A stretch of DNA of 44,380 bases from SIG710 sp045648605 (lineage in GTDB: Bacteria > Bacillota > Clostridia > Oscillospirales > CAG-272). This document shows, piece by piece, positions 7,909 to 15,805 of the stretch. Where the stretch lies: the NCBI GenBank assembly GCA_045648605.1, contig JAZROG010000138.1, positions 1-44,380 on the forward strand. Reading direction: 5' to 3'. Position numbers and translations under genes: made by a program. Below the pieces are notes generated by a model. The model made no database searches. It was not told where the DNA came from and worked only from the letters and a program-made list of their open reading frames with translations. How positions within the stretch are numbered: the stretch's first letter is position 1; each line of letters opens with the position of its first letter.

Positions 7909-9246
7909 TTATTTTAATCTTTCGTCAAGTGCCTTCTTCTGCTCCTCATAACCGGGCTTTCCGAGAAGAGCAAACATATTCTTTTTGTATGCCTCAACAC
8001 CGGGCTGGTTAAAGGGATTTACACCGAGAGTATAGCCTGAAACTGCGCAAGCCTTCTCAAAGAAATATATCATATATCCGAGGGAATATTCATCCTTCTT
8101 ATCGAGCTCAATAACGATATTGGGTACATTTCCGTCCATATGAGCAAGAAGAGTTCCCTTCATTGCGTTCTTATTTACGAAATCGAGATCCTTGCCCGAC
8201 AGGAAGTTGAGGCCGTCAATGTTATTTGCATCGTCGGGTATTGGCATTTCAGTCATAGAATCCTTAACATCAAGAACTGTTTCGAAAATAGTTCTCTGAC
8301 CCTCCTGAATATACTGACCGAGAGAGTGGAGGTCTGTTGAGAAGATTGCAGATGCGGGATAAATTCCCTTTCCATCCTTGCCCTCGCTCTCGCCATAAAG
8401 CTGCTTCCACCATTCGCTGAACATCTGCGCATAAGGCTCATAGGCTACAAAAATCTCGGTAACCTTTCCCTTTCTGAGAAGAATGTTTCTGATAGCAGCA
8501 TATTTATAGCAGTCGTTTTTCTCGATATCCTTATCGCAGAGAGCAAGTCTTGCTGCATTTGCGCCCTCCATGAGCTTATCAATATCAATGCCCGCAACAG
8601 CTATAGGAAGGAGACCTACCGCTGTAAGCACTGAAAAACGTCCGCCAACGTCATCCGGTACAACAAAGGTCTGATAACCGGATTCATCCGAGAAGGACTT
8701 GAGAGTGCCCTTTTCTCGGTCTGTGGTAACAAAAATTCTCTCTCTTGCGCCATCCTTGCCATATTTCTCCTCAAGAAGATTGCGGAAAATACGGAATGCA
8801 ACAGCAGGCTCTGTTGTTGTGCCGGACTTTGAGATAACATTTATGCAAATGTCCTTGCCCTCGCAAATGGAAAGAAGCTCGGAAAGAGCGGTTGCGCTGA
8901 GGCTGTTACCTGCATAATAAATATCGGGTGTATCCTTTTTGAGGTTGTTATAAAGAGGCGACTTCAAAAATTCTATAACGGCTCTTGCGCCGAGATATGA
9001 GCCACCGATGCCGATAACAATAAAAATATCGCAGCTCTTCTTGATCTTTTCAGCCGCTTCCTTGATTGCTGAAAATTCGGCTTTATCATAATTTTCGGGA
9101 AGATCTACCCAACCAAGGAAATCATTTCCTGCACCGCTTCTCGAATCGAGAATGTCAGCAGCCTTGCTTATCTCGGTCTGCATTGCCGCAAGCTCCTCGG
9201 CGCTTACAAATTTTTGAACATACTTTTCATTTAATTTAAATGACAT
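7909..9246 (-). CDS. pgi: Glucose-6-phosphate isomerase
   Basis: A 445-residue cytosolic glycolytic enzyme converting glucose-6-phosphate to fructose-6-phosphate; the length fits the Firmicutes type (about 450). Motifs are the phosphate-binding FIVIGIGGSYLGARAV, the SIS-domain signature VISKSGTTTEPA, the active-site segment GGRFSVLTAVGLLP, the catalytic glutamate region QYIQEGQRT and the C-terminal lysine region NQPGVEAYKKNMF. CTAAGGAG precedes the ATG. It has its own promoter at 9276-9304, and so is separate from the upstream dacF-type gene. Confidence 0.98.
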   Translation of the reverse strand: MSFKLNEKYVQKFVSAEELAAMQTEISKAADILDSRSGAGNDFLGWVDLPENYDKAEFSAIKEAAEKIKKSCDIFIVIGIGGSYLGARAVIEFLKSPLYNNLKKDTPDIYYAGNSLSATALSELLSICEGKDICINVISKSGTTTEPAVAFRIFRNLLEEKYGKDGARERIFVTTDREKGTLKSFSDESGYQTFVVPDDVGGRFSVLTAVGLLPIAVAGIDIDKLMEGANAARLALCDKDIEKNDCYKYAAIRNILLRKGKVTEIFVAYEPYAQMFSEWWKQLYGESEGKDGKGIYPASAIFSTDLHSLGQYIQEGQRTIFETVLDVKDSMTEMPIPDDANNIDGLNFLSGKDLDFVNKNAMKGTLLAHMDGNVPNIVIELDKKDEYSLGYMIYFFEKACAVSGYTLGVNPFNQPGVEAYKKNMFALLGKPGYEEQKKALDERLK

Positions 9247-9275
9247 TTTATTTTCTCCTTAGGAAATTTGTAATT

Positions 9276-9304
9276 ATTTTATTACAAAATTCTCCAAAAG
9301 TCAA
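9276..9304 (-). promoter_or_regulatory. Promoter of pgi
   Basis: Minus strand: TTGACT (9299-9304), 17-base spacer, TAAAAT (9276-9281), about 30 bases from the start codon. Confidence 0.75.
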
Positions 9305-9321
9305 TAGTTATCGTTAAAATT

Positions 9322-10464
9322 TTATCTTATAAGACACAAATATCTGAATATTTGCTCAAAAATGCCAAAATAACCGATTTTTTTAACGTCTGAATCGCAA
9401 ATAACATCAATTTCGCCTATCTGAGCTTCACCCATCATAATTTTTATGCTTCCAATCTTATCACCTTTTTTTATAGGCGCTATTATGCTTTCGGGAATAT
9501 CTGCCTCGGTTGATATTTTATCCCTTTCGCTGCTCTTTACGACCGCTGAAAAGGTTGAATGCGAAATCCCGCAACTATCTTTGACACCGCCAAGCACCTT
9601 TATATTTCCCAGACCTTTACCCTCGCAAACATAAAGTGCATAATTTGCAAATCCGTAATCAAGAAGCTTGGACGTCTCTGCATTTCTTATATCTCTTGTG
9701 GGCGATCCCATTACAACTGCAATCAGTGTCATTCCGTCTCTTTCTGCTGTTGCGGAGATACAAAATCCCGCCCTTGAGGTTGAGCCTGTTTTAAGTCCGT
9801 TTGCGCCCTTATAAAAACGGATAAGACGGTTTGTATTTGTCAGACCGAAGGCACCGTCTCTTATGCTATCCATCCATATCGAGCTGTATTCCAGTATCTT
9901 TTTATGCTTTATCAGCTCTCGGGACATAATTGCGATATCTCTTGCGCTTGTCACATGATTTTGTGCAGTGTCATCAAGTCCGTTGGTGTTCTCGAAATTT
10001 GTATTTTTCATGCCAAGCTCCGCGGCTTTTTCGTTCATTTTCTTTACGAAAAGCTCCTCGCTTCCCGCAACGTGCTCTGCAAGTGCCACAGCGGCGTCAT
10101 TGGCAGATGAAATAACAACGCTTTTTATCATATCCTCCGCCGAAAGCTCCTCGCCCTCCTTTAGATATATCTGTGAGCCGCCCATGGAGGATGCATTGGT
10201 GCTGGTTCTTATCATATCCGTAAGCTTTAAAGCGCCGCTATCCACAGCTTCCATAACAAGCAGCAATGTCATTACCTTTGTGACGGATGCAGGAGCCAGA
10301 GCCTCGTCCGCATTCTGCTCAAAAAGAACCTTACCGCTCTCTGCTTCAATAAGTATAGCACTTTTTGCGTTAAGGACAAAGGGCTCATCCGCTTTTGTGT
10401 GAAAAATAAAGAAAGGAATTGTAAGCGTCAGCGACAAAATTACCGACAAAATTTTTTTCATCAT
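9322..10464 (-). CDS. D-alanyl-D-alanine carboxypeptidase (DacF/PBP5 type)
   Basis: A 380-residue secreted penicillin-binding protein that trims the terminal D-alanine from wall pentapeptides. A signal peptide covers residues 1-25 with likely cleavage near KA-DEP. Catalytic motifs are SVTK at 60-63, SAN at 120-122 and KTG in GLKTGSTSRAG. After the S11 peptidase domain comes a beta-rich PBP5-C-like region and a weak amphipathic tail. ATG ATG starts are 3 bases apart; the first fits the GAGGTGA ribosome site best. That ribosome site lies inside the 3' arm of the hairpin that ends galM (10465-10507), which is unusual. DacF is a forespore enzyme in Bacillus; whether this copy is sporulation-specific cannot be seen. 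Confidence 0.95.
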   Translation of the reverse strand: MMKKILSVILSLTLTIPFFIFHTKADEPFVLNAKSAILIEAESGKVLFEQNADEALAPASVTKVMTLLLVMEAVDSGALKLTDMIRTSTNASSMGGSQIYLKEGEELSAEDMIKSVVISSANDAAVALAEHVAGSEELFVKKMNEKAAELGMKNTNFENTNGLDDTAQNHVTSARDIAIMSRELIKHKKILEYSSIWMDSIRDGAFGLTNTNRLIRFYKGANGLKTGSTSRAGFCISATAERDGMTLIAVVMGSPTRDIRNAETSKLLDYGFANYALYVCEGKGLGNIKVLGGVKDSCGISHSTFSAVVKSSERDKISTEADIPESIIAPIKKGDKIGSIKIMMGEAQIGEIDVICDSDVKKIGYFGIFEQIFRYLCLIR

Positions 10465-10507
10465 AAAAAATCACCTCGCTTATAAATATGAAGCAAGGTG
10501 ATTTTTT
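10465..10507 (-). terminator. galM terminator whose stem holds the next gene's ribosome site
   Basis: Arms at 10465-10481 and 10491-10507 form a 17-bp stem (one G-U pair in the minus-strand RNA) with a 9-base loop, ending in six T's on the minus strand. The sequence GAGGTGA that serves the downstream carboxypeptidase is in the 3' arm (plus-strand 10471-10477). It can therefore work as a terminator for galM and as a block on translation of read-through RNA. Confidence 0.8.
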
Positions 10508-10515
10508 ATGTTAAT

Positions 10516-11580
10516 TTATTTTCTTACGCCGAATTTATATATAGTTGTGTAATCGTATTTTTCACCGACATCAAGAACTGTATTTGTAAAATTCGGATGA
10601 TTTATAGAGTCGGGCATCTTCTGTGTTTCAAGAGCAATGGCGTTTCTTAATCTTTGAGGATAACCGCCCTTGAAGCGGTGAGGTCCGTCCATGCAGTTGC
10701 CCGAATAAACCTGAACGCAAGGCTGATTTGTTATAATGAACATTTCCCTGCCCGATTCGGGATCGTAAAGAGTTGCTCTATGGCAAGGCTCTTTTGTTTC
10801 TCCGCCCGTGAAATTGAAATTGATATCGTAGCCTTTACCGTAGATGAGGTCGGGATCATCAACATCAATATCTCTTCCGATGGGCTTTTCGGTAAGAAAA
10901 TCAAAGGGTGTACCGGCTGTTTGCTTTATCTCACCCGTGGGAATAAGTCCCGAATCGGTGGGAGTATAGCTGTCCGCATCCATCCAAAGCAGATGATTTT
11001 CGATCGTTCCGCTTGCAAAGCCGCAAAGATTGAAATATGTGTGGTTTGTAAGGTTTACGATAGTCTTTTTATCACTTTCTGCTTCATAGCGGATAGAAAG
11101 AGCGTTATCCTTTGTAAGGGTATAGGTCACCTTGACCTTAAGTGTTCCGGGGTATCCCTCCTCCATGTCGGGAGAAGTGTATTCAAGAATGAGACTCGGC
11201 TCTGTTCCGTCAACGGGAGTAGCCGCCCACAGCTTGTGCGAAAAACCTGTTTTACCGCCATGAAGGCTATTCTTGCCGTTATTGGTGTATAGCGAATACT
11301 CTGTTCCGTCAAGAGAGAATTTCCCGTCCGCAATGCGGTTTCCGAAGCGTCCCACAAGGGCGCCCTGATATCCGCTCGCATTCATATAGTCATCAAGCGA
11401 TGAGAAACCGCAGACAACATCTGTAAATCTGCCTTCCTTATCGGGAACCTTTATCTGCATAACCGCGCCACCAAAATCGGTGATCTTAACCTTCATTCCG
11501 CTCTCATTTTTGAGAGAAAAGGTACTAACCTCTCTTCCGTCGGGCATGAAACCGAAATGCTTTTTCAAAATGATATTCAC
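10516..11580 (-). CDS. galM: Aldose 1-epimerase (galactose mutarotase)
   Basis: A 354-residue cytosolic enzyme that interconverts alpha and beta anomers of galactose or glucose at the head of the Leloir pathway. A GTG start at 11580 is used: AAGG is 7 bases upstream and the overlapping ATG is followed at once by TGA. Family motifs are GRFGNRIADG, NSLHGGKTGFSHKLW (the substrate-binding histidine), NLTNHTYFNL (the catalytic histidine region) and the catalytic glutamate in ALETQKMPDSINHP. It follows galE by 9 bases, so it is co-transcribed, and it ends at the hairpin at 10465-10507. Confidence 0.95.
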   Translation of the reverse strand: MNIILKKHFGFMPDGREVSTFSLKNESGMKVKITDFGGAVMQIKVPDKEGRFTDVVCGFSSLDDYMNASGYQGALVGRFGNRIADGKFSLDGTEYSLYTNNGKNSLHGGKTGFSHKLWAATPVDGTEPSLILEYTSPDMEEGYPGTLKVKVTYTLTKDNALSIRYEAESDKKTIVNLTNHTYFNLCGFASGTIENHLLWMDADSYTPTDSGLIPTGEIKQTAGTPFDFLTEKPIGRDIDVDDPDLIYGKGYDINFNFTGGETKEPCHRATLYDPESGREMFIITNQPCVQVYSGNCMDGPHRFKGGYPQRLRNAIALETQKMPDSINHPNFTNTVLDVGEKYDYTTIYKFGVRK

Positions 11581-11589
11581 ATTCGTACC

Positions 11590-12603
11590 TTAATCATCGT
11601 ATCCGTTGGGGTTCATCTGCTGCCAGCGGTTTGCATCCTTGCACATATCTTCGATATTGTATTCAGCCTTCCAGCCGAGCATTTCATATGCCTTTTCGGG
11701 ATTAGCATAGCACTCATCAATATCACCGGGGCGTCTGGGAGCTATCTTATAATTGATCTTAATACCTGTTGCGGCCTCATAAGCCTTAACGATATCAAGA
11801 ACGGAATAGCCTACGCCTGTTCCGACATTGAAATATTCAACACCGTCATGCTTGTCGGCATATTCTATTGCTGCAAGGTGAGCCTTTGCAAGGTCAACAA
11901 CATGGATATAATCACGAACGCCTGTTCCGTCATGAGTATTATAGTCATCACCGAATACCGAGAGACATTCTCTCTTGCCCGACGCAACCTGTGTGATATA
12001 AGGGAGAAGATTATTGGGAATACCCTTGGGGTCCTCACCTATTCTTCCGCTCTTGTGTGCTCCAATAGGATTGAAATAACGAAGTATAGCAACGCTCCAA
12101 GCATTATCCGAAACCCAGATATCCTTGAGAATACGCTCGATCATCAGCTTAGTTTCGCCATAGGGGTTAGTTGTGGAAAGGGGGAATGTTTCTGATATCG
12201 GAACACTCTCAGGCTTTCCGTAAACCGTTGCCGATGAGCTGAAAACTATTCTTTTTGCGCCATATTTTGCCATTACGCGACAAAGAACAAGTGTGCTGAG
12301 AAGATTATTCTCATAATACATGATGGGCTTCTCAACCGATTCTCCAACCGCCTTAAGACCTGCAAAGTGGATCGCGCTTTCGATCTTGTTTTCGCTGAAT
12401 ATCTTTTCCATTGCCGCTTCATCGCGAAGATCAGCCTCGTAAAATTTAAAATCCTTGCCTGTTATTTCCTTGATTCTGTCAAGTACGCAAGGCTTACTGT
12501 TGCAAAAATTATCAACAATAACGATCTCCTTGCCTGCATTTAAAAATTCAACCGCGGTATGTGAGCCGATAAAGCCAGCACCGCCTGTAATAAGAACTGC
12601 CAT
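11590..12603 (-). CDS. galE: UDP-glucose 4-epimerase
   Basis: A 337-residue extended short-chain dehydrogenase that interconverts UDP-glucose and UDP-galactose using bound NAD. The ATG at 12603 is chosen because GGAGG precedes it and it places the Rossmann motif ITGGAGFIGSH directly at the N-terminus; an upstream in-frame start would add nine unrelated residues. Catalytic residues are seen in FSSSATVYG (serine/threonine) and NPYGETKLMIE (Tyr-x-x-x-Lys). Length and motifs are those of bacterial GalE. It is second in the minus-strand sugar-nucleotide operon, 17 bases after the nucleotidyltransferase stop. Confidence 0.97.
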   Translation of the reverse strand: MAVLITGGAGFIGSHTAVEFLNAGKEIVIVDNFCNSKPCVLDRIKEITGKDFKFYEADLRDEAAMEKIFSENKIESAIHFAGLKAVGESVEKPIMYYENNLLSTLVLCRVMAKYGAKRIVFSSSATVYGKPESVPISETFPLSTTNPYGETKLMIERILKDIWVSDNAWSVAILRYFNPIGAHKSGRIGEDPKGIPNNLLPYITQVASGKRECLSVFGDDYNTHDGTGVRDYIHVVDLAKAHLAAIEYADKHDGVEYFNVGTGVGYSVLDIVKAYEAATGIKINYKIAPRRPGDIDECYANPEKAYEMLGWKAEYNIEDMCKDANRWQQMNPNGYDD

Positions 12604-12620
12604 TAGCTTTCCTCCAAAAA

Positions 12621-13511
12621 TTAATTCCAAAGACCGCGGGGGTAGATTCCCTCATGGATCATATTTCTGATACTGTTTTGAACCTTTTCCTTGTCCTCAT
12701 GGTATGTTACGCCGTACCAGACCGCATCGGTAGAATATACCTTTACATCAGCCACTCCCGCCTGCATCATTTCCTTTATAGCTGATGGTATGTAATATTC
12801 CGATTTAAGCTCTCCTCCCCTATTTTCAAGGAAGGTCTTGAAGCCCTTTTCAAGATGCTCAAAAACAACAGGGGTAAATCCGATACAGTTCATGGAAACG
12901 ATGGTTTCCTTTGGGATTCTGTGCCAGATTCCATCCTCCTCGTATGCCGCCGCGTCACCGTCGCACTTGATTGTGGTTCTCTCGGTAACGTCAACAAGAT
13001 AACCGTTTTCATCAAGGGTACATTCGCCTCTTGAAACAGTGCCGTTTTCAGTGAGAGTATTGTCAAGAACATAGCCAACCATGCAGAGATGTCCCTTATC
13101 GGCGTCTTTAAGATGCGCTGCAAGCTTCATAAATGCGTCTCTTCCGTAGAAATCATCGGAATTTATAACAGCGAAGTTATCGGAAACGCAATTTTTAGCA
13201 GAAAGAACCGCATGAGCTGTTCCCCAAGGCTTTGTTCTGCCCTCGGGAACAGTGAATCCCTCGGGAAGATCATTTATATCCTGGAAAGCATACTCGACCT
13301 TTATGCATTTTGAAACGCGATCGCCAACGGTTTCGGCAAAATCCTTATAGTTTTCCTTTTTAATTACGAAAACTACCTTATCGAAGCCTGCCTTTATAGC
13401 ATCATAAATGGAAAAATCGATTATAAATTCTCCATTGTCCGAAATAGGATCTATCTGCTTAAGACCGCCATATCTTGATCCCATTCCCGCTGCAAGAATT
13501 ACAAGTGTCAT
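12621..13511 (-). CDS. Sugar-phosphate nucleotidyltransferase-like protein
   Basis: A 296-residue cytosolic NTP_transferase-fold protein. The signature LAAGMGSRYGGLKQIDP (residues 5-21) is the G-x-G-x-R nucleotide-binding loop with its lysine. A metal-binding acidic motif lies in VINSDDFYG (about 108-116). The ATG at 13511 is preferred over one at 13550 because only here does the motif begin at once and a weak AAAGG precede it; a GCGGCAAAGCCGC hairpin (13528-13540) sits just ahead. Next to galE and galM it could make UDP-glucose or another UDP-sugar, but it does not look like a standard GalU (the opening motif differs), so the exact sugar is unknown. Confidence 0.85.
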   Translation of the reverse strand: MTLVILAAGMGSRYGGLKQIDPISDNGEFIIDFSIYDAIKAGFDKVVFVIKKENYKDFAETVGDRVSKCIKVEYAFQDINDLPEGFTVPEGRTKPWGTAHAVLSAKNCVSDNFAVINSDDFYGRDAFMKLAAHLKDADKGHLCMVGYVLDNTLTENGTVSRGECTLDENGYLVDVTERTTIKCDGDAAAYEEDGIWHRIPKETIVSMNCIGFTPVVFEHLEKGFKTFLENRGGELKSEYYIPSAIKEMMQAGVADVKVYSTDAVWYGVTYHEDKEKVQNSIRNMIHEGIYPRGLWN

Positions 13512-13577
13512 TTTAAAATTTACCTTTGCGGCAAAGCCGCACCCTTTCATTTATAATTATGCTCAATAAAGCAAAAA

Positions 13578-14456
13578 TTAGTCAACATCGTAAAGAATTT
13601 TTTCCGGAGGATCAAGAAGCTCCTCGGGATTTTCCACGTATCGCTTGATAAGCTTAAAGGCAGACGCATAGTAGAAGCCGTCAACAATTCTCTCATCTGT
13701 AACAGCCTTAAGGTCGATATATTTGTGTTTTTCGACGCTTCCGTCAGCAGCAATTCTGTATTCGGTCTGCTTTGAGCCATAAGAAAGGAACACGGGAAGA
13801 TTACCGAAATCATAAAGATGGTGATAGATAGGCTTGATTCCGAGAGAGCCCATGCTGGTTATTATCATAGAACCGTGGAAGGGGCTGACTTCATTTGTAA
13901 GGAATTTGGGAAGCCATCCATGATAGTCAAGAGTAAACAGAAGCCAAACAGCAAAACGGAAAATAAATCCGGGAAGATTGGAAAGGAATTTTGCAACCTT
14001 ATCAAAGCTTGAGCCTTCTCCCGCTTCAAGGGTTTCGGTAACAACCTTGTTGAATTTTTCATAAACATCGTCAATGGTGTCCCCCGGATGGAAAACCACC
14101 TTGATCATTGTATCAGGGGCGTCAATGGTCATCTCGCGCTTGATAGACATATTAACAACAATCTCCTCATCGCGGGAATATATCTTCTGACCGCTGATAA
14201 ATCTGTTGACCGCGGGTCTTTGCGATATCATTCTCACGTATGCTGCAAGCATAACATGAAGAATTGAAAAATTCTTTTTTCCCTCTTTGACCTTATCTCG
14301 GCAAAATTTTTCTGTCTTATCGATGCTGATCTGATCAGCAAAAAAATTCTGCGCATCAGAGCGTTTCTTCATAATGTAAGGCATAACTTTTGAAATGATC
14401 GGCGCACTTCTTACTCTTCTGCCGTCCTTACGGTCTCCAAAGCGTCTTTTTCTCAT
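13578..14456 (-). CDS. Stand-alone E2-like (CAT-fold) acyltransferase, catalytic His replaced
   Basis: A 292-residue protein resembling the catalytic domain of 2-oxo-acid dehydrogenase E2 and chloramphenicol acetyltransferase, without lipoyl or E1/E3-binding domains. The family motif H-x-x-x-D-G near the C-terminus appears as VTDERIVDGFYYA: D-G is kept but glutamate stands where histidine should be. A hydrophobic stretch (FIFRFAVWLLFTL, about 170-182) may touch the membrane. AAGAGGAG precedes the ATG, and a promoter is at 14490-14518. No E1 or E3 genes are nearby; it heads the operon with the nucleotidyltransferase, galE and galM, so a part in modifying a sugar or envelope glycan is possible but unproven. 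Confidence 0.8.
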   Translation of the reverse strand: MRKRRFGDRKDGRRVRSAPIISKVMPYIMKKRSDAQNFFADQISIDKTEKFCRDKVKEGKKNFSILHVMLAAYVRMISQRPAVNRFISGQKIYSRDEEIVVNMSIKREMTIDAPDTMIKVVFHPGDTIDDVYEKFNKVVTETLEAGEGSSFDKVAKFLSNLPGFIFRFAVWLLFTLDYHGWLPKFLTNEVSPFHGSMIITSMGSLGIKPIYHHLYDFGNLPVFLSYGSKQTEYRIAADGSVEKHKYIDLKAVTDERIVDGFYYASAFKLIKRYVENPEELLDPPEKILYDVD

Positions 14457-14489
14457 AAGCTTACTCCTCTTAATTTAACGATATCTTCT

Positions 14490-14518
14490 ATTATATACCA
14501 AATGAGCAAAAAAAGCAA
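14490..14518 (-). promoter_or_regulatory. Promoter of the E2-like/nucleotidyltransferase/galE/galM operon
   Basis: Minus strand: TTGCTT (14513-14518), 17-base spacer, TATAAT (14490-14495), about 34 bases from the first start codon. Confidence 0.75.
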
Positions 14519-14595
14519 GAGAAATGCAAAAAAATAAAATTTTTCCGCGAAATTTTACCGATTTATTGATATAAAATCTAATTTTCAAATATGTA

Positions 14596-14624
14596 TTGAT
14601 TTTTATGAGCGTTGGTTGTATAAT
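14596..14624 (+). promoter_or_regulatory. Promoter of rnhA
   Basis: TTGATT (14596-14601), 17-base spacer, TATAAT (14619-14624), 27 bases before the ATG. Confidence 0.8.
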
Positions 14625-14651
14625 ATTATAGATGTCATTCGGAGGTTTTTT

Positions 14652-15086
14652 ATGAAAAAGGTTGAAATATATACCGACGGCGCTTGCAGAGGAAACCCCG
14701 GCAAGGGCGGTTGGGGTGCTGTTTTGGTTTATGGCGATATAAAAAAAGAGCTTTGCGGCGGCGAAAAGGAGACTACCAATAACAGAATGGAGCTTACAGC
14801 CGCCATCGAAGCACTTTCTGCCCTCAAAGAGCCCTGCGAGGTTGTAATGACCTCGGATTCCCAATATCTTATAAACGGAATAACAAAGGGATGGGCGGCT
14901 TCATGGCGCGAAAAGGGATGGAGAAAATCCGATAAATCCCCTGCCCTCAATCCCGATCTTTGGCAGAAGCTTCTCGATCTGCTTGAAATTCACAAGGTTG
15001 AATTTGTTTGGGTCAAGGGGCACGCGGGACACCCATATAACGAGAGATGCGACGAGCTTGCCACAAGCTTTGCCGACAGTCTATAA
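14652..15086 (+). CDS. rnhA: Ribonuclease HI
   Basis: A 144-residue cytosolic enzyme that cuts the RNA strand of RNA-DNA hybrids, as in Okazaki primers and R-loops. The ATG at 14652 is chosen for GGAGG 6 bases upstream; an in-frame TTG at 14616 lies within the -10 element. All four acidic catalytic residues are visible: D in YTDGACRGNPG, E in NNRMELTAA, D in TSDSQYL and D in NERCDELA, with the conserved histidine in VKGHAGHPYN. It is a single-gene transcript ending in a long perfect hairpin that overlaps the end of the convergent alkD. Confidence 0.97.
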   Translation: MKKVEIYTDGACRGNPGKGGWGAVLVYGDIKKELCGGEKETTNNRMELTAAIEALSALKEPCEVVMTSDSQYLINGITKGWAASWREKGWRKSDKSPALNPDLWQKLLDLLEIHKVEFVWVKGHAGHPYNERCDELATSFADSL

Positions 15087-15090
15087 TTAA

Positions 15091-15129
15091 GGCTATAAAT
15101 AAATGCATTTACAGCATTTATTTATAGCC
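15091..15129. terminator. 16-bp perfect hairpin between rnhA and alkD
   Basis: Arms 15091-15106 and 15114-15129 (GGCTATAAATAAATGC and its exact complement) with a 7-base loop. The plus strand continues CTAATTTTTTG, a fair U-tract. The right arm includes the stop codon of the convergent alkD gene (15122-15124). Confidence 0.85.
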
Positions 15130-15805
15130 CTAATTTTTTGAGAAATTCTTTTTTATCCTTATCCATTCTGTAGCTTTCTATAGCCTTTGATATTGTTTTA
15201 TTGTGTACCCACGGAGAAAGACTTTTTTGGGTCAAAAAAGGTAAAATCTCTTCAAAATTTGAAGCAAGCGCCGTTGCGAAATACCATGCCTGCATCATTT
15301 TTACATAGTAATCTTCGTTGTTTATTGCTGCAACTCGCTTGGCATATTCATCCTTAAAGCCTTCGCCCAGAAAATACCTCATAAGAAGCCCAATGCCATA
15401 TCTTACGGTATATGTATGCTCCGATGAAATATATCTGTCGATTATCGGTAAAAGCTGCCCTCTGTTCTTGCCCAAAATCTTCGGATTCATGGAGTCGCAG
15501 GTCGCCCAATTATCAACATACGGCAGAAATTCATCAAGTGCCTTTATCGTTTGGTCGAAATCTCCGATTTTTTCGATGAGAAAGGCGTGCAGATTATTTT
15601 CTTCATAATACTTATGCGGCAGATCGGAAATAAAACCTTTAGTTTCTACTTCCGTAAGTGTTTTTGCATATTTTCGCAAAAAAGGAATTCTGATTCCTAT
15701 TACTTTATCCTTTGCTACCGTAGGCATAAGAGATGAACTGAAATTTTTATAGCCATCGTCTGCATTTGACAAAAGCTCTCTTCTGATATCAATACAGCTC
15801 CGCAT
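15122..15805 (-). CDS. alkD: DNA alkylation repair glycosylase (AlkD type)
   Basis: A 227-residue HEAT-like-repeat DNA glycosylase that removes bulky or cationic alkylated bases without flipping them. Visible family features are GIRIPFLRKYAKTL near the N-terminus, the DNA-contact segment LPYVDNWATCDSMNP (containing the conserved Asp and Trp), MRYFLGEGF and the helical C-terminus QKSLSPWVHNKTISKAIES. Length fits AlkD (about 230). Its ATG lies inside the end of the upstream MATE gene (17-base overlap), so it is translated from the same message. The weak AGGAT ribosome site suggests dependence on that coupling. Confidence 0.92.
   Translation of the reverse strand: MRSCIDIRRELLSNADDGYKNFSSSLMPTVAKDKVIGIRIPFLRKYAKTLTEVETKGFISDLPHKYYEENNLHAFLIEKIGDFDQTIKALDEFLPYVDNWATCDSMNPKILGKNRGQLLPIIDRYISSEHTYTVRYGIGLLMRYFLGEGFKDEYAKRVAAINNEDYYVKMMQAWYFATALASNFEEILPFLTQKSLSPWVHNKTISKAIESYRMDKDKKEFLKKLGL

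Noticed and set aside
14475..14864. A 129-residue minus-strand frame opposite rnhA
   Set aside because: It overlaps rnhA with its four catalytic residues and both promoters, and has no recognisable motif.
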